The notes under the pieces were generated by a model that saw nothing but the letters and a program-made list of their open reading frames with translations, searched no databases and was not told the DNA's origin. This document shows, piece after piece, positions 9,738 to 20,696 of a stretch of 64,000 bases of DNA. Position 1 is the stretch's first letter; each line of letters opens with the position of its first letter. The stretch comes from Strongylocentrotus purpuratus. Lineage: Eukaryota; Echinodermata; Echinoidea; Camarodonta; Strongylocentrotidae. The position numbers and the translations under genes were made by a program. The stretch lies in assembly GCF_000002235.5 (NCBI RefSeq), contig NW_022145606.1, positions 22,872,095 to 22,936,094 of the forward strand, given 5' to 3'.

Positions 9738-10020
9738 GGAAAACCTGCCTTTACTGCAACCCATTATTAACCAGACTACACCTGTATAAGTATACCTGCA
9801 TTGTTACTGTTCTCGGATATGTGCTATTGGGAATTCAAAGATAATTAAGCTTGAGTTCTGGGGAAATCGAAAAATATATCTGTGACATTGTTCATTCTTT
9901 TGATGTTAGTGTGGAAGAGTATCATAGAAACTATGTCCCCTGAAAATGATGACTCTTCAAATGCCCTCATTTTCGAAATATGACAAGGAATAGCTAAAAG
10001 GTTGTGGACCGTGACTTTCA

Positions 10021-10110
10021 TAATAATAATAATAATAATAATTGTGATTTATACAGAGCATAATAATCATCTAAGATTATTCTCTATGCGCTTTACATTT
10101 TTACATTCAT
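10021..10110. mobile_element. SINE 3'-tail fragment, reverse
   Basis: A (TAA)n run is followed by atagcgcttt-like text (ctctatgcgctttacat). A matching tail occurs at about 11943-12030 (tctatgcgctttacattgcatt). On the minus strand these read as a SINE or LINE 3' end with a terminal (TTA)n run. Confidence 0.55.
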
Positions 10111-10372
10111 ACAATTTACATATAAGGCCTATATCATTACATAGAAATTATTGATAATTGCATTATTACATATTGTCTAGTCCCATGTACACATTTCTGT
10201 GTAGAGTACCTGTGACTAGCAAGACAGAGCCAAGTTTTTATCATTTTGACGATTCCCAAACCTGACGGTATACATCAAAACTTCTCTGCTACATGATCGT
10301 CATTTTCCAATCACTCAGCCCTCTCCAATTGCTTTCGCACAGTTTCTTACACAATGCAATCACATAACCCCA

Positions 10373-10672
10373 GGGGTGTTTCACAAAGATCCTAAGTAGA
10401 ACTTAATTCTAAGTTGGACTTTAATATTATGGAGAGCCATTTGTAGCCTTATAATGAAATACATTCAAAAGTATTTTAGACTTTTCATCAATTCCACATC
10501 AAGAACATGAAATCTCCCATGATAATAGAAAATATGAATGATTTGAATCAACATTTTATGCCTTTTAAAATAACTTTTACAAAATATTTTCAAGGATGCT
10601 AATGGCTTTCCATAATTGTTAAGTCCAACTTAGAGATAAGTTCAACTTAGGATCTTTGTGAAACACCCCCCT
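10373..10672. mobile_element. Foldback MITE, family 1 copy A
   Basis: Arms begin aggggtgtttcacaaagatc and end gatctttgtgaaacacccc, with further pairing through tcctaagtagaactta and taagttcaacttagga. The total is about 300 bp with no coding capacity. A second full copy is at 15708-16024. Confidence 0.9.
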
Positions 10673-11639
10673 CAGATTTCAACTTTATCTTTAAGGGGTT
10701 AAGTGTATTTTGCACTCTAAAGGGATCGAAATTCAAAGTAGCACATGTGAATTCTTATTGAAACCATATCAAATAATGCTGTAGTTAGGTACGGCACTGA
10801 ATGAGAATATATCTTTCACATGACACCAACAAATCTGGAAAAGTTGCAGTTCACAAGAAAACAAAACTAATACATGTTTTACTTTTTAATGTTTTTATTT
10901 TTTAATTAAAAAAAAAAGGTCAGGAGAAAATATACATGTCCCTTGCCACCCTAAAATTTGGACACCCTTTTAGTTCTTCATATTCCTTATGAAGGCTCAA
11001 GCCTTGTTTATAATTTTTTATTTTTTTTAGGGAATGATTTATACATTCTAGCCATACACAAGTCATTTGTGATACATTTTTCATTACCCTTGGATAAAAT
11101 CGTTTGCACAATAACTGAATGATAACGTGTACATGCATATTTTAAAGGACAAGTCACAAAGTATGTATATCGATCTGTAATAGTTCTTTGACGGTACTAA
11201 TCAATATTTTGAAGTGCTTGTTAAAGTAGTTTAATTGTTTATTGATTTGACGTAAAATTTCACAAAATACATCCCTGAAATTTGTAGACAAAAATTGGGA
11301 GAAATTTATGGTCATTTCCCTAAGAGTAAAAGATTGGAATTCATATCGCAGTACAGATAACCCCCTCTCCGTTTTCTATTTTTGTTGTTGGCCAGAGTGG
11401 TATTTTACAAGTCTTGTTTCAAATCACAACAAATGTCAAATTTACTTTGTTGCTTGTTGAAACCTCTGTCAGATATTTAAAACATCTTTCGACAAGTTTT
11501 TTACACCATATCAGCAAATTTGGAAACTCTAGGTGAGTTTAGAATTTGTTTCTATTGATGAAATTCATGTAACATTTTGGCAGTCTTTCTTTCAATTAAT
11601 AAAAACTCACCTTTGTAATGAATGTTTCCAGTGATTATG

Positions 11640-11718
11640 CAAACATACATTGTAAAGCGCTTTGAGAAGGCCTAGTCCTTAAAATGCCCTATGAAAGAAT
11701 GAACTATTATTATTATTA
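11640..11718 (+). mobile_element. SINE/LINE 3'-end fragment
   Basis: The text tgtaaagcgctttgagaagg through cctatgaaagaatgaa and a terminal (TTA)n run is a common SINE or LINE tail. Related tails are at 13880-13942 and about 27530-27575. Confidence 0.55.
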
Positions 11719-11942
11719 GTTCCTTCATCCTCCACCATCCCCAATCATTAATCCCTAACAGCTTGGAGTTTTCTGAAAATAAATAACAAATAATCAACAA
11801 GAAATTGCTGTTTGTACTAAAAAATGGTGATGACAAATTTCACTCTGCATTGTCGCCTCAGAGAGTATAGTGATTACTTTAAATTAAATCGTTTTTTTTT
11901 TTCTTGTTAAAAAACACATTTACCCTTCCACAGGGTACCGTT

Positions 11943-12035
11943 ATTAATAATAATAATAATAATAAATTATATTTCTATAGCGCATTATACAAGGTATGTC
12001 TCTATGCGCTTTACATTGCATTACAAGCTTAATTA
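11943..12035 (-). mobile_element. SINE 3'-tail fragment, reverse
   Basis: A (TAA)n run at 11945-11968 is followed by atttctatagcgcattata and ctctatgcgctttacattg. It is the same tail as at 10021-10110. Confidence 0.55.
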
Positions 12036-13255
12036 ATTACATGTATCTACTTTTGAACTATCCTCAAACAAAAATTCTGACAAGATCTTAAATAAAATAG
12101 TACAACAGAAACTAGATAGAAAAACATTATAATTCATTCTTAATTAATGAAACAATTATGGTGCAAGATTTTATTCAAATATTACACGTTGTAGACATAT
12201 ACATTTTCAATTGAAATTATAGATAACAAAGCATGAAAATAATTAATTCTTAAAAAACTAGGTCTTATCAACATAATCATTTTCACAAGAGATCGATACA
12301 TGTACTATTCCATTACTTGTCATATAAATATTCAAATGATGACATATACAAATAATGAATGCTTATGAGTTCAATATCACTATCAAACGAATGAAAAACA
12401 TTCATTATTTGTTTTATACAACATCGAAGAAGATCTAATAGAACGTTAATCAACAAATTATGCTTTACTTCTTATATTAAAGATAAATTAAAGTTGGAGT
12501 CAAGCCTTCTCGATTACATGCATTCAGATTGCCTTCGCGTCAGATACAGGCAGAGATACACGCATGGCAGAGAGGTAGGCAGTCTGCATATAACCCAAAA
12601 TGCAGGCCCGTGCAATAGAACATCTATTGAATATCATGTGACCAACAATCCTCCAATCAAATGACAAGGATCCACGTAGGTGTTGTATAATACAAAATAA
12701 CTTCAGCCGCACAGAGACATATATATTAAACTTGACACAATATAATTTGTACACCAATCCTATAACATAGAAACTAACAAGCAAACTGAACATAGACACT
12801 CAAAACATTTGGTTAAATGAAATCATTTTTTCACGATTATTTTCTTTAAGATTCATTTTTGCTACATATCTTTCCATTTCACAATAACTTTTTAACAGCT
12901 GACATAACTATTTCAAACAGTGGTATCTGATTGATGCGTTTGGCTGAATAGATTTCTTTTTTTTTTACAATAATCAAAAGTGTTGTTATGACCTGCATTT
13001 TAGTCTATTAATTTATTTGGGTTTGTGAGTTTGGTCTTTATATTGGTCTTACTGAAAAACCATTGCTCAAGTTTTGAACATATTATATTTGAATGTAGGG
13101 AGTAACAAAATATATGCATAATTGTCTCTTCACTGTTGTTACAAAATGTACAATGTTTTTCAGCAACTATTTGGAATTTCAGCAATTGCTCTTTATGAGC
13201 AGTACAATTTACTGCTCAAGAATTGGACTCTAATTTTCCAATGATTTTTTGCATT

Positions 13256-13525
13256 TCCTGGGGACTGTTTCACAAAGACTAAGATCGACTTCTGGCAGGC
13301 CATTCATTCCACTGTTTGCTCTCACTATTTACTGGCATTGGTCTCTCAAAGGATGTAAAAATCATGGTCACAAATCTACAGAATTTAATTTTTATTGATA
13401 ATTCATTATTGAAGGAAAATATATTATTTAAAGATCATCACGGTGAGAGCAAACAGTGGCATGAACAGCCTGCCATAGTTGAGTCCAACTTAAAGTCGAT
13501 CTTAGTCTTTGTGAAACACTCCCCT
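13256..13525. mobile_element. Foldback MITE, family 2 copy A
   Basis: The left arm ggactgtttcacaaagacta (about 13262) pairs with tagtctttgtgaaacactcc (about 13503-13522). The inner parts pair too: tggcaggccattcattccac against gtggcatgaacagcctgcca. The interior has a short frame with no recognisable domain. A related copy at 32449-32735 has the interior text in the opposite orientation relative to the gene. Confidence 0.85.
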
Positions 13526-13809
13526 GCTCATGTACAAATTATAATTCAGAGCATCCTGGATCAAAAGATAAAACTAAATATCACCAAACTGCTAGATTAA
13601 GCAATAAAATCTACAAATAAAGGAATGTGATAAAATATGTCATTTTGAACCCATTGCCTACTGGACCCAAGTGGTCCCTGTATATAACTATGGGAGAGAG
13701 AGAGTCAGTAGTCAGTAGGTTAAAAGTAGTAAAGACACAAGTCATGCAAAGCATAACTAAGGAAAATGTTGGGATGCTTTGATCATCAAGGCTGGCTGGA
13801 ATGCTCCCC

Positions 13810-13945
13810 AGGGAGTGGAGATTGTGCACACATTGTGTGCGTGCAAGCACTGAATCCAATGACCAGGGTAGTAGTATATCTGTAAAGCGCTTAGAGACAT
13901 TGTATTAAGCGTTATATAAAAGCTGAATATTATTATTATTGTCAT
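13810..13945 (+). mobile_element. SINE fragment with (ATT)n tail
   Basis: The sequence tctgtaaagcgcttagagac, then gcgttatataaaagctgaa and (TTA)n, forms a retroposon 3' end like that at 11640-11718. The head is not recognisable. Confidence 0.5.
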
Positions 13946-13997
13946 TATAAATAGATTTATCAATAGTTTTACATTATCCTACACAAAATGGAAACTA

Positions 13998-14252
13998 TAC
14001 AGTGCGTCCCAGAAAAAACTAAACCGAGAATTATCGATGTTTTATCATAACTTAATCACAATCATAATTGGTTTCCTCTCTTCAAATTGCTTTTAATCAC
14101 TCATGCGTGAAACATTCATCATTTGAGTTGCATCAAATGAAAGAGGAGGATTTAAGCTTTCCAAATATGTGTCATGTAATAATTATAATTGTGATTTAGT
14201 TATGATAAAACATTGATAGTTCTCGGTTTCGTTTTTTCTGGGATGCACTGTA
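13998..14252. mobile_element. TA-flanked MITE of Tc1/mariner type, 251 bp
   Basis: The element runs 14000-14250 between TA dinucleotides (13998-13999, 14251-14252). Its ends are cagtgcgtcccagaaaaaac and the complement of gttttttctgggatgcactg. The inverted repeat extends further through aaaccgagaa and ttatcataacttaatcacaa. Ends of this kind with a TA target are typical of Tc1/mariner non-autonomous elements. No transposase is present. Confidence 0.85.
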
Positions 14253-15707
14253 GATTAGGCTTTTGTTATTTATGACCACTTTCCACACTCAACTGACTTT
14301 CCTGTATGTATTGATTAAAGCATTTATATTTTGTAAATTACAAAACTGTGTTTAGCTATGTAGTAAGCCATGTGAATATTGTATAGCAACTTTCATATTC
14401 TCATATTAAAGATATACCATAATGTGCAATTCTTTCTACTATTATGTGTCAAATATCCATGAATATGTTCCAATATGTATGTTACATGAAAAGGAAATTG
14501 TTTATTATTATTGTTAGATATGAATATGTTATTGTGATTATAATTGTATAACTATTTACAAACTCACATATAGCGATAACTATACCAGTATGCTGTATCA
14601 AGGAAAACTATAGGACAATTTTTGTTCCTTGACAAAGGCCACTCAGAAAGTCCCCCCACACTGTCGGATTGGACGTTTCATTTCCCTTTTGGCTCACTTT
14701 CGAGCCTTCTGACCTCCAGCGCCCATGGCGATGTCAGATTCTCTCGTATCTTCAGTAAGCATCTTTTACTTGGGGAAAAAAGGCCCAAAGATTAAAAGAC
14801 AGAAAATTAGGTAGCTAAGCCTTAAGATGCTGTAAACTGGTTTTAAGAAGTACTCTTTTATTTGATGTTCAAGTTTTTCATTAGTTGTTTTCCTTCTGAG
14901 AATTCTTTTTTTATTGTTTTGTATCATGATTATGACATGATAGACATACAAGTATTACACTATATGTCTCTTAGTTTATCATAGAAATTATCATTGCCAG
15001 ATAACAGTGTATGTATAAGTTGTATTTTGTATATTTCCTTTTTTTACATGAACTATTTTATTCTTATTTATAATTATTATAGCTTTGTATTCATTATTAT
15101 AAATTATAGAAATATAATATAATGAAATAGATGGGGAAGGAAGCGAAATAGGTTGGTAAGATTTTAGAATATAATGTGATATTTAGCTGAAGAGAAGAAC
15201 ACAATCTAAAAATGAAATTAATCGAGAAATGGCGACGACAAGTAAGTAAAAAACGAGGGAAAAAAAGAAAGTTTAAGAATGACTCCTTTCTTAAGCTTTC
15301 CTTTCCTCTTTCTTAATGATTAAAAAGAAGAAGCTGAAAGCCATACTTTACTAGAAGCACTAACACAAAATCCCATCGCTTTAAGAAAGTGATTTGGGAA
15401 AATTTCTGGGAAAAGTATAGGTTGTGAACGAGATTCTTGAGGTTAAAACCTTTCCAGACTTGAGATTTCGCATAAAGGTGCATCATGAAACATTATTGTA
15501 CGTGTATAGATGGTAGAAAAATAAGAAGCCTGTCAAATTTTGTTTACACATACCACCCATTATTGGGAATCTTTCTTTTCATTTTTCTTTTCATCTAAAA
15601 TCAGCTGGTTATTCACGTTTTAAAGTCTTTCTTGAATTTCCTACAAATTCTGATTGTTGACAGCATGATCACAAGCTCTACAAAGTTATGCCAGTTTTTG
15701 CTTACTA

Positions 15708-16024
15708 CCAGGGGGGTGTTTCACAAAGATCCTAAGTAGAACTTAACACTAAGTTTGACTTAAAAATTATGGACAGCCATTGGAGCCTTAAAATGAAATA
15801 TACTCAAAAGCAGAAATTCAAGTATTTTAGACATTTTATAAATTTCACAACAAGAATATGAAATCTCCTTAATGATAGAAAATATGAATGATTTGAATAA
15901 ACATTTTATGCCTTTCAAAAATATTTTTACCAAATATTTTCAAAGATGCTAATGGCTTTCCATAATTTTTAAGTCCAACTTAGAGTTAAGTTCTACTTAG
16001 GATCTTTGTGAAACACCCCCTGGT
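15708..16024. mobile_element. Foldback MITE, family 1 copy B
   Basis: The element begins ccaggggggtgtttcacaaa, ends tttgtgaaacaccccctgg, and has the same interior as copy A at 10373-10672 (for example aatatgaatgatttgaat and cattttatgcctttcaaaa). The two differ by scattered substitutions and short indels. Confidence 0.9.
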
Positions 16025-16924
16025 GCAGTACACTCCGCGAACCGACTGCGATTTGATGTTAGAAGAAATTGTAGTAGCATTTGTTATTAACATTAAAGCA
16101 TGTAAATTCTTAATGATGAAGGATCTGAATAGTCATATGAATAATGAAATCTAAATTTCAAATCAAAGGATTTTGAATTTTCTGTGAGGAGGACCAGCTA
16201 ATTCAGCTCAAAATCATAGTGACTTCAGACTTGTAGTGGGATTGTCTATGATCTGAAGCCGATTGTGCTTTTATTTTGACCAGGAGAGTTAAATACAATA
16301 TAATTTCATTTGTTACTTTCTTTTCATTATTTAGAACCTAAATCAGGAAGATGATGTTTGTTTAGATTTCCATATCTAATACTATAATAATTATCTGATA
16401 CACGGGATCACAGGAGGATCGAGTGTTTTGGTTGGGCTAAAGATTGATCATTGACTGGTAGAGATATCAACATACATGTGCATGTAAGCTCTTCACTGCT
16501 GAATATGACTACCACTGAATTCATTTCTTTCCTATTGAAACATATATATACCAAGAAAAAGTTCAGATAATATTGCTATCAATGTTATATTCAAAGTTTG
16601 ACCAATATAATAGACATTAATTTGTATTAACTAATACAATTGCCATGGTATTTCACTTTGAATGTATATGTTTGTGTACATTTGTTTTCTTCTGTACTTT
16701 TCGTCTTGTTATGAAATACGTTTTGGTATTTCTAATGCAGGAGGACGGAGTCATTTGAAATAGAATTTAATATATATGACTATGCTGTATGTGGTTGGTA
16801 TATACAATAAAAACATCAGAATAATACAAGCCATGTCAAGTTACTTTTATTTAGTCCATTATTCCATTATGTTTGCTATTTTATCTATCATTTTATTTAT
16901 CATTTACTATGGGTGCTTTTATTG

Positions 16925-17084
16925 TATTTTTTTTTAAATTTTAAATTTTAAATTTATTTTTTCATTTATTTATTTATTTATTTATTATTTATTTATTTTT
17001 ATTTTTGTTTTATTATTATTATTATTATTATTTTTTTATTTTTTTTTATTTATTTATTTATTTATTTATTTTTTTTTTTATTTT

Positions 17085-17115
<31 letters not shown>

Positions 17116-17230
17116 TTGGGATGGCAGTCTGTAGTAGCACGTATCTCAAAATGGATATTTGGTTTGAGGGGGTAAATATACTAAATGTTACAATGAACAA
17201 CCCCCCCCCCCCCCCCCCCCCCCCCCCTCT
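16925..17230. repeat. AT-rich simple sequence, then poly-G and poly-C runs about 85 bp apart
   Basis: (TTTA)n and T-rich sequence at 16925-17094 leads into about 21 G at 17095-17115. A run of about 27 C follows at 17201-17227. The two homopolymers form an inverted pair. No gene is present; the minus-strand frame across 17181-17681 is poly-Gly and poly-Ser/Leu from simple sequence. Confidence 0.85.
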
Positions 17231-17636
17231 CGTTTAGCAAGGAGACTGTAACAAGAGGTATGTGAGAGGCAATTCTAATTAAGGTAGTATAACTACAAGG
17301 GGAAAAAAGAAGAAGGAAGGAAGAATTGGAGGGGAGGTAAGGAAGGAGAAGAAGAAGGTGAAAGAAGCATAAACAAAAGAAGAAGAAGGTGAAAGACGAA
17401 AAAGAATTTAGAAGAACAAAAAGAAGAATAAGAGGAAGAAGTATAGGTATGCATATAGTGAAGGAGGGAGGTGAATTGAATTCCATATAGTGAACATGGA
17501 AGCTATATTTACCTTTGGAAAATATAATGGATTTTTGGAGGTCAGGGCTAGAACTAGGCAAGCTTAAAAGAGACAAAATGCGGGTGAGCACAAATACAAG
17601 GACAAAGAATAAGAATTGAGACAATGAGATGATGGA

Positions 17637-17639
<3 letters not shown>

Positions 17640-17674
<35 letters not shown>
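17640..17674. repeat. (GA)n microsatellite
   Basis: About 35 bp of GA dinucleotide repeats in a purine-rich stretch (17290-17690). Confidence 0.9.
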
Positions 17675-17678
<4 letters not shown>

Positions 17679-17879
17679 CAAAGGAAGAGAATTTAATATG
17701 CATTTGCATGCTACAAATCCAGCAGTTTTATTACCGGTTTCAGTATCTGAAGAAATAAATTAAATGTATTTATCAACATACATTTATATCTAAAGAAATA
17801 TATTGAAACCGGTAATAGTTCAGAATCAGATATTTTTGGAGCTGTTTATACACACACCTGTCACGTCAATCAATTAGTC

Positions 17880-18019
17880 TCGCATGCAATGCATTGTGGG
17901 AATGGACGACTATAACAACCGTCCAAACAATATATGGCGCCTGGCCCGTACATTAATTTTTCTTCGCCCATCATATCAACAGTCAAACATCTATTACGAC
18001 TCTGCAGATGAATTAAATG
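17880..18019 (+). promoter_or_regulatory. Candidate promoter and non-coding first exon of the F-box/LRR gene
   Basis: On the minus strand 17886-17903 reads ATTCCCACAATGCATTGC, close to the ZNF143/Staf (SBF) element found just upstream of many animal start sites. About 110 bp downstream a strong donor (aaatg|gtaagt, GT at 18020-18021) could end a non-coding first exon. Its partner would be the acceptor at 20695-20696, upstream of the start codon at 20728. The local sequence is richer in G/C and CpG up to about 18300. There is no direct proof of transcription. Confidence 0.45.
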
Positions 18020-20696
18020 GTAAGTGATGACATAAGTATTGTTCAGGCAACCCTAAGATCAATCAACTCGCGACGTGCTAGCGCTTGCTTGGACCTGATC
18101 AGTGATCTTACGGTGTCATTTTTGCTGTAGACTGACTGACTGCACTAGTGGTAGGGGAGCTCTCTGAGCTACGCCGCTACTCTCCCGCTGCTCTTTGGTC
18201 TGCGGGGGCGAAGCGGCCTAGCGCGGCGGAGCTAGCTGAGCTGAGCTGAGCACGCAAATACACTGCACTGGTACTACTATACTGGCCAGTAAAGCCGCCC
18301 CGTACGGCTATGGGTTTGGTGATTTTAGAAATATGATGTTGATAATGATATCACCAAGCCTTACTTAATACTTAATTGTCATGGATCTACCAGTATACAG
18401 ACGTACAACGTCAGACTAGACCCTACAGTATTAATTGTGTGCATGGCCATGGCATGGGGTCGGGGTGAATTGTAGTAATAATGGTCTTGGCCAGTGGAGT
18501 CGTGGACAATGAATGAATGAATGATTGATTGGTGACAGGCCTGGTCAGGTCGCCCAGCCAGTCGCCTCTTAGGGTCTATACGTAGTCTCCCCGAAATTGT
18601 GTGGTCGGGTCGCCTATACAGACGGTCACACCCCAAGGCCAAGTACTACAAAGGCAGTTTAGAGATATGAGTGTGAGGTATTGTGAATGGATATTTGAAA
18701 GCGTGTTCACTCGTCACACAACATAACTCTTATTTATATTTTAGCTACGAGGAAAACAAGGTTGCACTGGCAATAAAATACATACAAGAAAGTATTCCCT
18801 TTTCGTTATGTTTATTGGGTACTGATGAGGCTGACGTACACTTGCAAAGTGTAGTCAAGCACAAGTCGATGAATCGGTATGAAAAATGCATAAATGGTAA
18901 ATGTGAATATTGCACGGAGATTACATAATGATCAATGATGATAATGAACATGAATAAATGCGATGTACATAAATAGAGCTTACGACAATAGAAGAAATGA
19001 AGTCGAAAGTCCAATGAAGATGAAGAGAGTTGAGAACGAAGGAAGGGGCTCACGCGATGAAATGTGCGGAGGCTTGATGGCGGAAACGCGACTTCGTTGA
19101 CGTGGTTGAAGAACCGTGAAGAACGCTATGTCGTCGCCGACGCTCGTGATGATGATGAATGTAGATGGAGCTCTCGGGCGAGAATAGAAGAGAAGAGAAG
19201 AGATGTGTGGCGCTCGATGACGAAAGCAGTGAGTCGCTTGATGTCGGAGGCCAAAGAAGAAAATGCAGACATCGATCAAAGCCGGTAGTTGTGCTGAGAC
19301 GGTGAGTCGCTCGATTGATGAGCCGAACTTTGATGGTGAATGTTTAGATGAGCTGCGGTGAGTCGAGCTCAAGTGAGTGAAAGACTACCGGTGAAGAAAC
19401 TGGCAGCTCCCAGCGGATAACCAAGCACCATATATGTCGGAACTAGATTTAACTGTTCCACTGGAAGACTGCAGCCCGATGAACACGGCAGGGAAAGTGA
19501 AGATGTGCCGATAGAGGTGATAGGCACAGTAGAAAACAAGCCCGGAGAAGAAATCATGCAGAAACGTGTTGACTCAACTGAGATGTAAGCAGGAGTTGTT
19601 GACTCGACCGAGGTGTAAGCGGGAGTGAAGAAAACCTCGTGGTGATGAAAATACGCGGGTGAACGATGCGCGGAACCACGATGCTCGATTGGAGGAATGA
19701 ACACACGTGGTCCGAATAATGAATATAAATAAGTACCGTGATGGAAAAATACTGGTGACATGAATGTACGGTGAAAGTAGGGCGAATGTAAGAGCCGCTA
19801 CAGCAGTATGCTAGCGCGGCAGTGCACCCAACGCGGGACCCGCTGTCTTTAGGGTCAGACGGGGCCCGGTGTGCTAGGGTTAGGGCTAGAGTAAGGGTAA
19901 GGTTAGGGTGACTTTGAACTTGTAAAAGACATCAAATTAAACAACACACTAGGGGGCGAAATGACCAAAAAAATTGGGGCGAGCGCGCGCTGACCGAGAA
20001 TCCCAAAATCGCCAAAAAATAAATTGGGGCGACATGACCAATTGAGGGCAACTTTGTATTAAAGGGGGCGGGCTGACAATGGACAATGATTGATATATGC
20101 GTAAACAAAAAGTAAGAAATAGAATGTGAATTGTGATGGCCTAGAGATCTAGATCTGTATTTATATATTATTTGTCAAATTTGATCCATACAGAGTGAGT
20201 CAAAAAAAAGTTTACGCCTAGACAATTTGTAATTATTTTAAAAATCATCTATGAACAGTAAATTATTATACATCGTATGAAAGAGTGTTTTATTCCAAAT
20301 CATTTAGTACCATTTTTGTGTGGTATGTGTTCACGCTTGGATGAACAGGAGGCATTGTTTGCGAGAGTGCAAAAATCGACTTGCGCCAAAGTTGCTTATG
20401 TGATGTTTGAATAAAACAATTTAGATTTGGGTATTAATTCGGTCTTTGCAGATCCAAATAACATCCCTAACAAAATTAATCATGCCACATATATTAAATA
20501 TCGAATATCAAATATCAACAAACATTTGTGCGCGCCTGTGTGGGTGGTATGACTTTGCCCTTTGCAAAAAGCATATGCACTGCATTTCATTTGATAAATT
20601 GAATTCATTCTCGGAGACAAAAGTTTGTACATATATGTAATTCCCTTCCTTGTTTAATGTCTCTTTTCTCTTTTTGCATATTTTGCATATTTTTAG
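18020..20696 (+). other. Probable 5' intron of the F-box/LRR gene
   Basis: I found no exon with family similarity here. Contents are a CpG-rich portion to about 18300, a GA/CG-mixed stretch with short frames at about 18950-19800 that I cannot identify, telomere-like repeats at 19868-19912, and a possible Tc1-like end at 20187 (cagagtgagtcaaaaaaaag). The acceptor ttttag at 20691-20696 closes the interval. Confidence 0.4.
19868..19912 (+). repeat. Degenerate interstitial TTAGGG repeats
   Basis: Six or seven units of the telomere type appear with variants (ctagggttagggctagag, taagggtaaggttaggg). The complementary form occurs at 48507-48542. Confidence 0.7.

Larger units (their letters stand above)
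9738..16830 (+). other. MINDY 3' region: probable 3'UTR and downstream repeats
   Basis: No coding exon is supported between the MINDY stop and the next gene. AATAAA-type signals occur at several places, for example at 16806-16811 in an AT-rich context. Which one ends the transcript cannot be told by eye. The stretch carries the MITEs and SINE tails listed separately; the rest is AT-rich unique-looking sequence. Confidence 0.4.

Noticed and set aside
17181..17681. 166-codon minus-strand protein
   Set aside because: It spans poly-C, GAA-rich and GA repeats; compositional artefact.
18946..19761. Possible gene or LTR in frames on both strands
   Set aside because: No recognisable domain, no convincing splice sites and no paired LTR; left as unidentified intron sequence.
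20187..20440. Tc1-like MITE starting cagagtgagtc
   Set aside because: Only one end is visible; no inverse partner was found within reach.
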